A stretch of 64,000 nt of DNA from contig NC_081415.1 in the NCBI RefSeq assembly GCF_030272615.1, positions 600,555,644 to 600,619,643 on the forward strand. The letters are read 5' to 3'. The stretch is from Cryptomeria japonica. Its lineage: Eukaryota > Streptophyta > Pinopsida > Cupressales > Cupressaceae. Below are positions 21,204 through 32,565 of this stretch, piece after piece; position 1 is the first letter of the stretch, and every line of letters starts with the position of its first letter. The notes under the pieces were generated by a model. It made no database searches and was not told the DNA's origin. It saw nothing but the letters and a program-made list of their open reading frames with translations. Position numbers and translations under genes: made by a program.

Positions 21204-21371
21204 TAAAACTGCAAAATCTAACAACTCAAAAACGACAAAAACAAATGACAAAAAGCAAAAGGCGACTAACCGACAAAGTCGATTAACCTTTCCTGGAGGA
21301 CGTGAGGTATGAATGGACCAATTTCGTAGGGTTGCCTCACAATTTTAGCCGTGCTGAAATCAAGGACAACA

Positions 21372-21376
21372 TGTCT
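21372..21376. repeat. Target-site duplication, right copy (TGTCT)
   Basis: Identical to 9492-9496. The two copies bracket the gypsy element exactly at its TG and CA ends. Confidence 0.85.
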
Positions 21377-22199
21377 ATATACTATATGCATAATACTTTA
21401 AAAATAAGAATGGACACTCCATAGAAATGCACCAATAGTGAAGCGAAAACCCTCTTAAATTTAAGATGACTATTGTCACTAGATAGTAAGACTACAAACT
21501 TCCAAATATGCCAAATTTTGCATAATAGTTTGTAGTAAGACTACAAACTTCCAAATAGTAAGTTAACCACACATTGTTGAATGAAAATGGTCATGACAAA
21601 TTTTATGAAGAAATTTGGAAGGAATATTTAAGAAGTTATACGAAATGGTGAGAACCAACCTTCGATATTGTGCTGATAGTATTGTTTTGTAATGCAAAAG
21701 AATAAAGGAAATGTATTTGAAATAATATATTATTTTAATTTATATAATTTAATATAAGCAAAAGATCAAAACAAATAAAATGTAAAAAATATAAATAGTA
21801 CATAAAATATATTTAATTTTTTAAAATAATTTAAATTTATTGTAATGTTTCTGATATTAAAAAGTAGTAAAACAAGGGCGTTGTCTCTATAAACAATAGT
21901 CCAAAGGGCGTAAAGTTAACAACAGTAATAGTAGCAACTCATTAACAACTAACATAAAAAACTAACCACCAACAATATCACCAAAAAAGAAAGTTTTACC
22001 TCTAGAACCCTTTTCCAACGAGCTCTCTAAATTACTTAAAGTCTTAGTAAAAGGCCACCTAGGGCCATAAATAACATTAACAATATATAAACTACTAAGA
22101 GCATGTAAATCATAAGCAATATCTAAACTATTAAAAGTCTTAGCCTAGGGCCACCTAGGGCCATAAACAACATTAACAACATAAGCTAAAGGGAATTTA
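21377..22199. other. AT-rich spacer
   Basis: No gene is seen. A short direct duplication of the phrase CCACCTAGGGCCATAAA occurs at about 22051 and 22151. A TA-rich stretch lies at 21720-21850. This was contiguous with 9491 before the gypsy insertion. Confidence 0.5.
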
Positions 22200-23619
22200 T
22201 CCCTAGCAAACATCCTTGAATTAGCAACCATCTTGGTGGAGATTATTTGACCAATCTTTAGTGAGAAACTTAAACAGTTACTTGTAATTTCCTTCATCTT
22301 TCTCATTGGTTCTCAGGATCTTTAACTGCAACAGGAATAGGAAAGTAGCAGAATTGTGCATAACCCTCAAGCTGAACCGAGAGACACTCTCAATTTTTCT
22401 TTCAAGTTCAATAACCCCGACTGTGATGTTTTATATCTCATTAGCATTAGTATTTCATTCAAAACAGATCCCATCCTGCTACATTTTACAGGTCCTTTTG
22501 GTCCTAGGTTTGTTCATCTCCTCTTCTTTTAGCATCGTATCATCAATTAGATCAATTGGCCTCATTTTTATACTATCTAAAATATGGGTGGAGTTTTCTT
22601 CAGTTCGAGAGATTTCCCTCTCCCCCTCCTCCCACCCCCCCTTTGTTAGCATCCCCACTTTTTCTTTCCTCCTTGTCCTCATTACCTTGCTTTTCTTCTT
22701 CCTCAATCTCATAGTCCACCAAGTTATCCAATTTTCCTTTCTCAGCAAAGCAGGTAGCTAGTCTATATGACTTCCTAGGGGTATTATCATTTTTACCAAT
22801 ATCATCCCCCACTTCCTCCTCCTCCTCGCTAACAACCTCTTGGATGGTCAATTTGGCCTTTATAGCAGAGGGGGCATGATTTTTCCCTTTCTTCTTGCTA
22901 CAACTAGGAAGTGGGGCTTTGCATTTAGGGTCCCTAGGTTCATTTTCAGTCACCAGGGGTGTGGGGGATTTAGGAGACCCAGGTCGGGAGGCAATTTTGA
23001 TAGCACTTGGAAACCAAATGCATTTTTTCATGCTAGGGCTAGGGGAATAAAAAATGTTAGCCAAGGGAGGGGTAGCAGAATGTAGAACTTCTTGCACAAT
23101 GGTTTTCTTGGGAGGGCACAAGGCAAGGTGGAAATGGTAGAGGCGGAAAATAATACCTTGGTGGAGTGGGATGTGTATTTTTGCATGGCTTTTAGCATTC
23201 TCAACCAGTTCATTCATAGAACATTCCAAGGAATTGAGGAGAAAAAAGGAAAGTAAATAAGACTTTGATTCCTAAAATGGTTAAGCAGGGTCATAAGGTA
23301 AAAATAAAACACTTTAAACTTTCCCTCCAAAGTGAAATATTTCAATATCATTAAGCAATACCTGGTTCCATGGGAATGACAATTTCTCTCTATTGAAGCC
23401 ACCATGCAGCTTGATAGGACTCTCATTCCCCCTAAAGAATTGGTTTAGGCTCTCATTATCGGAAACACAACTTGTCTTCTTCCATTTCTGACCCGTGGTC
23501 AACAACCCCATCACTTGCACAATAACCTCTTCATTCACTTCAAAAGAGATTCCACCCACTGTTAGCCTTGTCCACCCACGAGGTTGCGAATTGCATGGAG
23601 AGGCCCTCATCATAATCAT
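22200..23619 (-). pseudogene. Unknown degraded gene, about 350-450 codons
   Basis: I do not recognise this protein with certainty. Three minus-strand frames join through two compensating indels: 23619-23314 (RGWTRLTVGGISFEVNEEVI, FFRGNESPIKLHGGF), 23426-23214 (KYFTLEGKFKVFYFYLMTLLNHF) and 23229-22600. The last frame has a globular start, then a low-complexity tail with an EEEEEVGDDIG acidic run, basic patches and Gly-rich sequence. A further frame (22748-22479) continues after a frameshift. The hydrophobic and aromatic N-terminal half resembles proteins often annotated as putative plant transposon proteins, which is a weak guess. Acidic and basic low-complexity tails suggest a nuclear protein. 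A plus-strand frame here (22306-22761) is a shadow. Confidence 0.45.
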
Positions 23620-26152
23620 TGATGCTTTTTTATGAATTGTGACACTCCTTCATAGCATATATGCCAGTCCGTGGTGTTGTTTTTGAATGCTTCATATTTG
23701 CTCCTCTCAATTCTTTATTTTATTTTAAAAATTTATTTAATATTTTTATATTTTATTAGCATTTTTTGAATTTTTAGCTTGGCCAATCAACATGTTCAAC
23801 TCATATCAACTTAAAAGCCACAATGAAAGTCCAAGATCCACCACTTTAGATGTCACTTTGGGGATTTGAACATGGATCTCCATATTGAGAATCATATGGG
23901 CTTGCCACTAGAATACGACCCCATTCATGCTTCTTCACATAATTAAATTTTATTGTCTATTTTTAATTTTTAATTTTTTTTTTAATATACAGAAATAAAT
24001 AAATAATGATATTTATAAATAAAATATTTATTTATTGATTCAAATATTTCAATTAAAAAATCACAATTTTTTTAAAAAAAGACCAAATTAAAATTGCACT
24101 ATTGCATTGAGTGGGGTGGAGCAAGTTCTAGTTGACAATTTTATATTGTTACAAATTTTCTATATAACATGAGCTTGGAGTGGTGGTGGTCTAAATTTAT
24201 TAGGTTGAATGTTTGCTTCCACTAAACTTACTTACATGTATAAGCTTATTATGAAAAATTGTGCATATATATAAATTTTAATAGCTATTCTTATGTCGAG
24301 TGGAGGCTTTTCCCTCCACATAACTTAGTATGAACAACACAAACACCATAAAATGCATTGTCAACACCTTTTTAATGTAGAAAAAAAATTAAATTTAATA
24401 TACAACGGACAAAGCATATTAAAGACATGTATTTTATTGTTTTTCATTGTTGCCTTGAGTAGAGGCTTTGCCTCCATGAAACTTAGTGGAGGGCCATGCA
24501 AACACCATAAAATGCAATTTCAACACCCCATTATATAGAGATAAAATCAAATAATTTACAATTCAAAAGTAACTTCCATATGATGACTAGAATACACTTA
24601 CATGCATTTAGGGCTATTGGGCAATATGGTGGATACATTTTTTTTTGTTTGCACAATGTATTGATGTCTTGTATTGTCGGTAAATTATAGAGAAAATTTT
24701 TATTGGTCCCATGGAGTTGCTCCAGGAACTATTTTTGTAGAGTAGGGGTATCATGAGAAAATAAAATTATGCTACAAGATAAATAAAGATCTTGCAAAAG
24801 AATATAAGAGGCTCTAACTTTTTGAATTTTAGATTTTAAGGTGGTGCCTTTGGTGCGGGTCTGAATTTTTTTGACTTGGAAATGTTTTGATTAGATAAAC
24901 TTGGGAAGGGACTGATCCATTACAAAAACTACCATGGAGTCGAGAAAGAAAACAACCAAAGAGACAAGTAGTATGAGTCTCACAAGCAGTGAAACTAGTA
25001 AGCTAAACATAGACTAGAAATTCTTTTGACCAGAGAAAGAACCAGGAGAAAATAAGAGTCTCGACCCTATACCAAGGACTTTTCACACACTTGACTTGAA
25101 AATGTAATTCATCAATAATTTTTTACATTTAGCTATACAATTATATATTCAACAAAAAAATTAACATTCTTTTTAACTGAAGAATATTAATGAGCTCACC
25201 ACTTTCTTCAAATCTTGGAGCTTAAAGTTTTAAGGTTATCCATTATTACAAAATCCATATGATCACCTTCTTATAAAAGTTCTTACAAATTTTCAATAAT
25301 ATCTGTTGAAATATTTTAGAAAACCCCACTCCATAAATTCACAACCTTTTTTAGACACTCATAGAACAAGGAACAACTTTACTTTGGCCCTAGAGAAACA
25401 AAATCCTTGTAATTTTGCAATCTTTTCACATCAAATCTACATAAAATTCTTTAGACCTTCCTTCCTAGGTTCAATGTCTTGAGTTTTGTAGTTGCCCTTG
25501 CTGATACATTTTACTTGATGTAGGAACATTTTAGAACTGGTAGTTACGATTAGCAAAATTGTTTTCATTAGAAGTCAATAGTTTCATTAATTTTTTTGAA
25601 AAATTTGTAGTGGTAGAATGGAGCAATTAATGGTGGTAGTTACTCTTGTGGATTTGGAAGGCATTTATGAGCTTTGAATATTATTTCTTGTTTGTTTTGT
25701 GGTGACTGAAGAGGGGTGGCTTGAGCTATCTTAATAGTATAGTCTATTACCATTTTTAATCGGAAATAACCAATCATTGAGGGTGACCATGTATTAAGAA
25801 ATTTATGGAGATGAAGCAAGCAAATATAGAGAGGGTTGCAAATATAAAAAGACAAAATTGTGGAATATTTGGCATGAATATTAGACTTGATAATCATGGT
25901 TTTGGTGTTAGAAAGAGTCATTAGCATTGTAAGAAGAAAGGTTTGGTATGCTAGTTCATTGGGAGATATTAGAGTTGTTAATAAATTTTTGTAGTATGTT
26001 TTATCTTTTTTTGAGTTGAATGTGTGAGTGAAGTTTTCAAGTCAATTGTTTGGCCATATAAGGAGACATAGGCACATATACTTTACTAGTTCAATAATTT
26101 GTTTTCAAGGTTTTAAGGTGTGTAAGTGTTTCTAAAATCATGTGTTGGCTAT
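23620..26152. other. AT-rich spacer without genes
   Basis: No coding signal is convincing on either strand. Content is A/T-rich with long runs around 23930-24070. One local duplication is listed separately (24293-24538). A frame of 95 codons at 25640-25927 (minus) has no recognisable motif. Confidence 0.5.
24293..24538. repeat. Imperfect direct duplication of about 85 bp
   Basis: Segments at about 24297-24378 and 24455-24538 share GAGTGGAGGCTTT.CCTCCA and CAAACACCATAAAATGCA followed by TCAACACC, spaced by roughly 160 bp. Each begins with a small hairpin (GTGGAGGC...CCTCCAC). No wider element could be defined. Confidence 0.5.
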
Positions 26153-27441
26153 TATAGTGTTGTGAATAGTATCCTCATACAATTTCATGCTCATTTGGGT
26201 CTCACTTTGGTGTTTTTACCTATTTTGCCCTAATTATGCCCAATTTTGCTCAAACTAGTGCTAGATTTGTGGTCTTTGCTTCCTCTTCTTGTTTCTTGAC
26301 CTTGGCTCAATGTAGATGGACTGGACTAGAACCCCTAGCATCATTTTCCTCCTAGACTAGGGCATTAGGCGTCATAGTCTAGGCCAAAAGGCCCAAATTT
26401 AAGCCCTCTAACAGTAACAAAAAGTTGAGCAGGAAAAGGTACTCGATGTTGGCTTTGTTCAAAATGTTTCATGAGGTTAGGTATAAAAGCAAGTCTTATC
26501 TCCTTATTGGAAATATATCTCAATTACATTTTCTAAAGAGCAATTCAATTCCAATTAAGCAAGAAATCAAGCATCATTAGGGCAATGAAGGGGAGGTCAA
26601 TTATTCAAAAAATTAAAGTATTCAAGATGGCATTCATGATCACATTTATGTGAAGGCACACATACTAACATCAACCATTTTATGAAGAGGTAAATTAGAT
26701 TCATAAATAAAGGTATAAACATTTCAATTCAACATTTTATTCCAGATATAGCCTCTTCCCTGCAAGGTAGGTTCTCTTTTCTATTTATTCATCATTATAG
26801 GGTTAATTCCAAACCTAAGGTTTGACCTAGGCAAACCCCTATCAACGCAACACCATTTTCTCTCTCTCTTGTGTGTACAAGTTCCAAATTTAGTAGAGAA
26901 GGAATATAGCTTCAAAAAGTGCAAACTAAGACAAAGAAAATAAGATTTTAAAGAAGTAGAAAATCCTTGAAATTATAGCTTAGCTATAGTGTCTAACACT
27001 TTTTTGATGAAATCTTAGGGAAACACTCAGAGTGACATCCTAATCCCAAATCTATTTTTGATATTCACATCAAACACCTGGAGGATAGTGATGCCTAGTT
27101 ACAATGTCCAACACGTTCAAGGTCAAATTGTAGACATAACTTCCTTTCCGTTCCCTATTTCCAGATCTATACTTAGAGTCTGCATATATATATGTTCTGT
27201 AGCTTATCGTTTAAGCTCATTACTCTCAATTTTGCATCATTAGCTCTAGTTCTTGCATATAATCATTCTATATTATCCAATTGCACCCACATCCTCAACA
27301 AAGGAAACAAAGTTAATCATTGTGCCCATCTCTTCCAAGGGTTTGTAGTTGGGCTATTGGTTGTTTTCCCAATGTATGTTGATTTGAATAGGTTTAATTC
27401 CTAGTTTGCATGATTAGACTAGTGAACCCTATCCCACCACA
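26153..27441 (+). repeat. 5' LTR of gag-protease gypsy relic
   Basis: This segment aligns with 32566-33801, sharing TCATGCTCATTTGGGTCTCA, TAGACTAGGGCA.TAGGC, the CCAAGTTT and ACACCTGGAGGATAGTGATG blocks, and CCACATTA near the inner end. The left end is approximate and not a clean TG. A plus-strand TATA box is at 26482-26488 (GTATAAAAGC). The two copies differ by many substitutions and a 45-bp indel near the end, so the relic is old. Confidence 0.7.
26481..26489 (+). promoter_or_regulatory. TATA box of relic 5' LTR
   Basis: GGTATAAAAGCAAG is a good TATA context. The equivalent position in the 3' LTR (about 32893) reads GGTATAAAATAAAA. It supports plus-strand transcription into the gag frame. 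Confidence 0.5.
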
Positions 27442-27763
27442 TTAAATTTTGGTAAAGTTGACTTGTTCATTACATAATTTTTTATTTGGATGTTTAGATT
27501 TGAGTTTAATTAAATATTATTTTTTAGATCTAGAAACATCAACTGCTCAAATCTATCATTTCAATAGCTCATTTTTCTTAATTGATCATTCTATTGGGAA
27601 ATTGCATTGTTTAATCACTTCTTTTCTATAATTGTTTGCATTATAAATTGTATGAGAGGAATTGTGAGTATAAATATATTTCATTAGCTTTTCCCTCTTT
27701 GTGTATGAGTTTCATAACCTTTGTCCCAAATCTAATATCCCGGTGAGAAGAGGTTATAGACTT

Positions 27764-30350
27764 ATGGCTTCCCAAAATTTAAACACTAAGGGTTTTGAGT
27801 CTAAGTTAACTAAATTATTTCCTAGGAGCTTGTGTGAATCTTCTTTTAATCCAACACATAACATGCCTAACATTATTGAGAATCATTCCCTTCATACTTC
27901 TTATGATGAGGATGAATCTTTAACTCAAGTAACTATTTAATAATTAGGGAAGCTTGACAAGGAATTGGAAGATCTTCAACAATTTGTGAGGCAAGAACAC
28001 TTGGGTAGAGAGACAATCCCATTGATTGAAGGTTTAAGGAGATTGATTCAAAGTGATGAAAAAGGTGTGGATGTGTTGTGTAGTATAGCTCATATTGTGG
28101 ATGACAACGTTATGACAATGAAAAGTTATGCCAAAGTGCTTGGACATTCAAATACTCAAAATCAAGTCAAGCCTTCCATGTTACTACATCTTTGGTTGAC
28201 GTTCCTACATATATGTCTTCCATCATGGCCACCTCTACTCAAAAGTTTAATGCTACACATGTTAGTAATGGGGGGAATCCTATCAATAAATACTCCTACA
28301 TATCACCTTCAACCAATCTTCCATTTATTTCACAACCATCTCCTTTACCTACCTATCATAATACCACACCTTCCAATCCTCCATCTCAATTCCACATTTC
28401 TCCATCTAATTCATCCATTGAAGCCACCATAAACTATTTGATCCTAAATGTTTCATCTTTGCAACAACAATTAGCCTCCATAACCCAATCCAAATCCACT
28501 ATTCCTACATGTTCTATCGCTAGCCCACTTTCCATTGAAATCCTTCGTACTCCTCTCCCACACATATTGAAGTTCCTCATTTGGAGAAATATAATGGGCA
28601 AGGTGACCCCCAAACTCATGTGAAAATATTTTCATCTTTGTGTGGTGGTTTTTCATATGACCCAAGACTCATGTAAAAACTAAATTCATTCTTATCTTAA
28701 GAGAAAAAAGATTTCCAATGGTTTTTCTCCTTGCATCCTTATTCAATTGATTCTTTTTAAAAATTGACATGAATTTGTTCAATATTTTCAAAATAATATT
28801 GGTCTACAAATTACTTTGATTGATTTGGTATGTTGCAAAGAAGGTGTTCAAGAAAAAGTGACTGATTTAATTGGTAGATATAAACATTTGCATTCACAAA
28901 TTGCTTATCCTGTGCCTAATGGTGATGTTCAAATAATTTTAATTAATAATTTGTAAAAACACATTAGAGATAAGCTCATGTTTTCTAATTATGCATCTTT
29001 CACACAGTTGTGTACAACACTTGATAATTATCAGCCTCAAGTAAGTCAATATGAACCTTCTTCATTGTTGACTTCAGTTGATAAGAATGAAGAGACTCAT
29101 CAAAATTTTAGAATAAAAAACAAGAATTTAATTATGATCAATAACAACAACAATTATTCCAATCATATTGATTCTCAAGTGGTGGCCACAATAGCCTTTG
29201 TAGCTCACTTCTCACAAAAATTAGATGTTGCAACTTCAATCCTCTTTTCTAAATCATTGCATAACATTATGCTTAAAATTAATTAATTATAACGTGATGA
29301 AGCTTCCTCCACCCATCCCATAGATAGTTCCAAGCCTTTTCCATCTTCTTTTGATCCTAAAGCCTATTGCCAATACCATCAGCAATTTGACCATGATACT
29401 AATAAGTGCTTTAGATTGAAGCATGAAATTCAAGATCTTATTGATTCTAATACTATAGTAGTGGATGGTGTGAATGATAAAGGGAATAAATCTATAGCAC
29501 CTCCTAATCAAAATTTTCAATCATTATCAATCCTATGCCTTCTCACTCTACCAATGTTGTTGGCATAATGATCCAGCCTTATAGTTGCTAATGATATGTA
29601 TAATGAAGCCAACAACTATGTTGCAAACTTTATTGAGCAACCTAAGCCTAAGTGTGACCCTTGCATCACCTTTAACAAGAGATATCATTAAAGAACTTGA
29701 TGGACCATTATACATTACTACAAATATTAAAGGAAATCTCTCATGTGAAGTGCTAATTGATCAAGTGTGTATGGTGAATGTTATCACATAAGAATATCTC
29801 TTTACACAACAATTTCATCAAGACATATATGATAAATATGATGTTGCATTTCATTAAGGTGCATGATGGTTTCACTTGTCCCACTATAGATTCCATCACC
29901 CTTCCCATTGAGGTTAGTACCAAGTGTTTAGATGTTACCTTTGTCATTATTCCTACCTCACACTAAATCTGTGTGAAGTTTGGACACCCTTGGTTTGATT
30001 CTATGAAAGCTATACCTTATATCATTGATAAGTGTTTTAAGTTCTCTCATAATGGGAGAGTTATAACAATCAATCATAGCCTTAATAAGCCCTAAGACAA
30101 TTGTGGAAACTCTACCCTTGATTGCTTTTGGCCTAAAAAACTTCAACCTTTGAAACCTCATCAAGATGTCCTTTTCCTATCTTATCAAAAGTACAAATCT
30201 AAAAAAGATATTGAACTTTAGGAAATCTAATGATTCTTCACCTATGGGTATGGATATTTTTCCTCCACATCTTGGACTTGGAATTATTCCCGCTCCTTGT
30301 ATTCCTCATATATATGTTGTGGTTTCGCCTCCTAAATCTTATAAAGGTTG
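27764..30350 (+). pseudogene. gag-pro: Gypsy gag-protease relic without RT or integrase
   Basis: A broken plus-strand Gag-protease of an old Ty3-type element. It starts MASQNLNTKGFESKLTKLF (27764) and continues through frames at 27965-28150 (EDLQQFVRQEHLG), a Pro/Ser/Thr-rich stretch (28192-28620) and 28978-29286 to a zinc-finger-like YCQYHQQFDHDTNKC (about 29368-29412). The protease zone follows: ELDGPLYITTNIKGN and VLIDQVCMVNVI, where the usual D-x-G is replaced by D-Q. After FGHPWFDSMKAIPYII and NHSLNKP it reaches FWPKKLQPLKPHQD (30130). At least five stops and several frameshifts are present. No RT, RNase H or integrase motif occurs before the polypurine tract at 32166. Confidence 0.75.
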
Positions 30351-31634
30351 AAGAGAGAAGTACCCAACATCTTATGTTGAGTAATCCTCAACCTTGATGC
30401 ACACAAGCTTCAAGTCAAAACAAGAGAAATTGTAGTGTGAGAAAACACTGAGAAAGACATCATGCCAAGGATTGTGAGCTTGCCTCCCAAAATATTTTCT
30501 CCCCTAATTAGCTGAATGTTGACTAGGTCCAATTTGCCCAACCTTCACCTGATCCTAGGGAGGAACTTTATCTAAATCATTCTCATAAAAAAATGAAATT
30601 TTTTATCTAAAATGATTCTTCTTCTTCATATCCTCCATGCATGAGATCTCCTATGTGATTAATTTGGATGATGATGTTGATAATATTGATGTGGATATTA
30701 ATGGTTCTGATGATATGTATGGAGTTTTTGAAATCAATCATGAGTTATCTTCAATATTTTCAAAAGCTTTAACTCTAGTTCCTAGTGACACACACAACGA
30801 TTCATCGTTATAGAATGGTCCTTGTTTAGCACTAGCAATAGATCCATCTACCATTCTAGTTGTGGCTCCTTTAACATCTATTCCACCATCTCTAAATGAT
30901 GTTAAGAAAGATTGGGGGTGGATGATTTTGTAGAATAGCTTCACTTGTGTAGTTGACTCTTTTGTGTTTTTGCTTACATGTGATGTGTTCCTCGTGATGT
31001 GATGCTTGGCTTGTCTTTTTGTTTTGTTAAGCTCTCTTTTGATGACCCTTGTTGCTTTGTTGGTGCAAGGTAATAAAGGGACTGACCCTCTTGTGACATT
31101 CCTCTATTTGTATCTCACTTCTTCTATATGTTGTATTCATGTTATGTTAAAAATGTGATCTTGTTATAAATTTTTTTGTGTGTTGTCTACTTAGGGATGA
31201 TGAAAAATTATTGAGATCAATCTTTTTGGTCTTTTCCATGTTGACCCAAAAAGACTTGTGTTGTTCATCTTACGTGATTTTCTTCCATTGTGATCATAGT
31301 TCCACCACCTTTGGGGGATGAGGTCAATTCATTACAATCATACTTGATATACACGATTTATCAGATGTGAATACTAACCCTAGATATTGGATCCCTGATG
31401 TCCTCTCTTAGTGTCTTGTGAACCACCGCCTTTGGTTTGCCTACGTTTCAGGACATGCGATAACTTCAATGTTCTTATCTTTTGGATGTATGTATTCTTC
31501 CTTAAAAAAAATTCTCTTGGTAAGGCATACACAATCACTTTAACATGGGAGCATACACTCTGCTCTATGTTAATCTTTGTGTATACACCACAAGGTTTGA
31601 TTTGCACACTTTGATCACACACCATGATATGTTG

Positions 31635-31765
31635 GTGCATGTTGCAACACCCATTTTGTAGTTGATTTTTGGTTTAGATTACTTTTTCAAGTCAAGGCTT
31701 TGTTTTGTAATCTTGGTGCTTGGTGCACATTGCAACACCAATTTGTAGTTGATTTTTTCTCAAAT
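31635..31765. repeat. Local duplication of about 50 bp
   Basis: TTGGTGCATGTTGCAACACC (31634-31653) and TTGGTGCACATTGCAACACC (31722-31741) each lead into TTTGTAGTTGATTTTT. The two copies are about 88 bp apart. Confidence 0.6.
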
Positions 31766-31857
31766 TATTTAGCAAACTGATATTTTTCTTTGTAATCTCT
31801 CTTTGTGCTAATATGACTCATAGTAAGCAGTTCCTTAGTAGACCAAGAAGTCAAGTC

Positions 31858-31858
<1 letters not shown>

Positions 31859-31921
<63 letters not shown>
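31859..31921. repeat. (CT)n microsatellite
   Basis: About 31 uninterrupted TC units, one of the few pure simple repeats in the window. It is flanked by a duplicated phrase, CTCATAGTAAG.AGTTCCTTA, at about 31817 and 31935. It produces a Ser-Leu frame that is not a gene. Confidence 0.95.
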
Positions 31922-31926
<5 letters not shown>

Positions 31927-32165
31927 CTCATATGGCTCATAGTAAGAAGTTCCTTACTAGACTTAGAAGCCATGTTTTGCTTATTCTTTCTTGCATGCTC
32001 CATGTGTTCAATCATTGTTTCTCTTTTTATCTTGATATTTTAGACTGACAAGATCCTAAGTCGTTGGGAGCTTGGTGTTTCTTGTATCTTTAATGTCTTG
32101 GTGAAAGTCTTTTGATGCTATCCTATACTTTATCGAGAGTATGAGCATAAGTTCAAATTTCCACT

Positions 32166-32177
32166 AAAGTGGGGGGC
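32166..32177 (+). other. Polypurine tract of the relic
   Basis: AAAGTGGGGGGC is a typical plant gypsy polypurine tract. The 3' LTR would start a few bases later but is displaced by the 379-bp element at 32180-32558. Confidence 0.6.
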
Positions 32178-32179
32178 TA

Positions 32180-32558
32180 TGTTACAAGTGCAGTTGTCGC
32201 TGCACCAACATATCGACCTATTAATGCCTGATACAATCACTAGACTTATAGAATCCATAGGAGGTGGTTAAGCCATGTCACAAATACGAGTGTTGTGATG
32301 CACAACACAAGGAGACCAAGGGCACACACCTTGAAACAAATCCCCCCCCCCAGCGCAAGCGAAGGGATTTGAACCTGTGACCCAGGCTCTGATACTAGTT
32401 GTTACAAGTGCAGTCGCTGTTGCACCAACAGATTGACTTGCTAATGCCCAATACAACCACTAGACTTATAGAATCCACAGGAGGTGGTCAAGCCATGTCA
32501 CAAATCCGAGCGCTGCACTGCACAACACAAGGAGACCAAGGGCACACACCTTGCAACA
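32180..32558 (-). mobile_element. 379-bp TRIM-like miniature LTR element
   Basis: Two direct repeats of exactly 159 bp (32180-32338 and 32400-32558) enclose only 61 bp. Read on the minus strand, each repeat starts TGTT and ends AACA. The element has a primer-binding site TAGTATCAGAGC (rc of 32386-32397, two bases from the 5' LTR) and a G10 polypurine tract (rc of 32342-32351) next to the 3' LTR. Flanks are GGCTA (32175-32179) and GGATA (32559-32563), a probable 5-bp target duplication with one change. By eye the LTRs differ at about 13% of positions. This is the layout of TRIM/SMART elements, which encode nothing and depend on other elements. It sits between the relic polypurine tract and its 3' LTR. 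Confidence 0.8.
32365..32375 (-). promoter_or_regulatory. B-box-like / tRNA T-arm-like motif in the miniature element
   Basis: The reverse complement GGTTCAAATCC matches the Pol III B-box consensus GGTTCRANYCC. It lies 11-21 bp after the primer-binding site. A matching A box is not evident, so a SINE or tRNA pseudogene origin is not supported on its own. It might be the extended tRNA-complementary region or a chance match. Confidence 0.35.
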
Positions 32559-32565
32559 GGATAAA

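Larger units (their letters stand above)
9497..21371 (-). mobile_element. Full-length Ty3/gypsy element C, decayed
   Basis: An 11,875-bp minus-strand element bounded by TSD TGTCT. Order in the direction of transcription: 5' LTR (18436-21371), primer-binding site (18409-18430), gag, protease, archaeal-type RNase H, reverse transcriptase, gypsy RNase H, integrase, integrase C-terminal domain without a visible chromodomain, 3' LTR (9497-12285). The long LTRs, two RNase H domains and lack of a chromodomain point to the Tat side of the non-chromovirus gypsy elements. The RNase H order differs from the Tat arrangement I know. All coding regions carry stops and frameshifts, so the copy cannot be autonomous. 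I see no clear polypurine tract touching the 3' LTR. Confidence 0.9.
18436..21371 (-). repeat. 5' LTR of gypsy C
   Basis: This 2936-bp LTR runs from TGTTGGGTG at its left (inner) end to GGACAACA at its right (outer) end, and is followed by TSD TGTCT. It is the partner of 9497-12285 and has about 40 bp of extra sequence near 21275-21320. TATA is at 19191-19198 on the minus strand (CTATATAAGGAGGACC). U3 contains two palindrome clusters. The frames listed on either strand inside the LTR are low-complexity shadows, apart from the eroded copy of the U3 frame at 19350-19810. Confidence 0.9.
30360..32165 (+). other. Non-coding 3' half of the relic
   Basis: One acidic plus-strand stretch (about 30640-30930) reads EISYVINLDDDVDNIDVDIN and ends in KKDWGWMIL before a stop. 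Beyond that no frame is meaningful. This is where RT and integrase would be expected, and they are absent. Two local duplications and a CT microsatellite lie in 31635-31970. Confidence 0.5.

Noticed and set aside
22306-22761. 151-codon plus-strand frame, hydrophobic
   Set aside because: It is antisense to the Glu/Lys-rich tail of the minus-strand gene, which explains its Leu/Phe/Ser composition.
31813-32043. Plus-strand frame with long Ser-Leu run
   Set aside because: It is the read-through of the CT microsatellite.
32360-32400. tRNA gene or SINE on the minus strand
   Set aside because: Only a B-box-like motif and a primer-site-like motif are present; there is no acceptor stem or A box, and the flanking direct repeats with a target duplication fit a miniature LTR element better.
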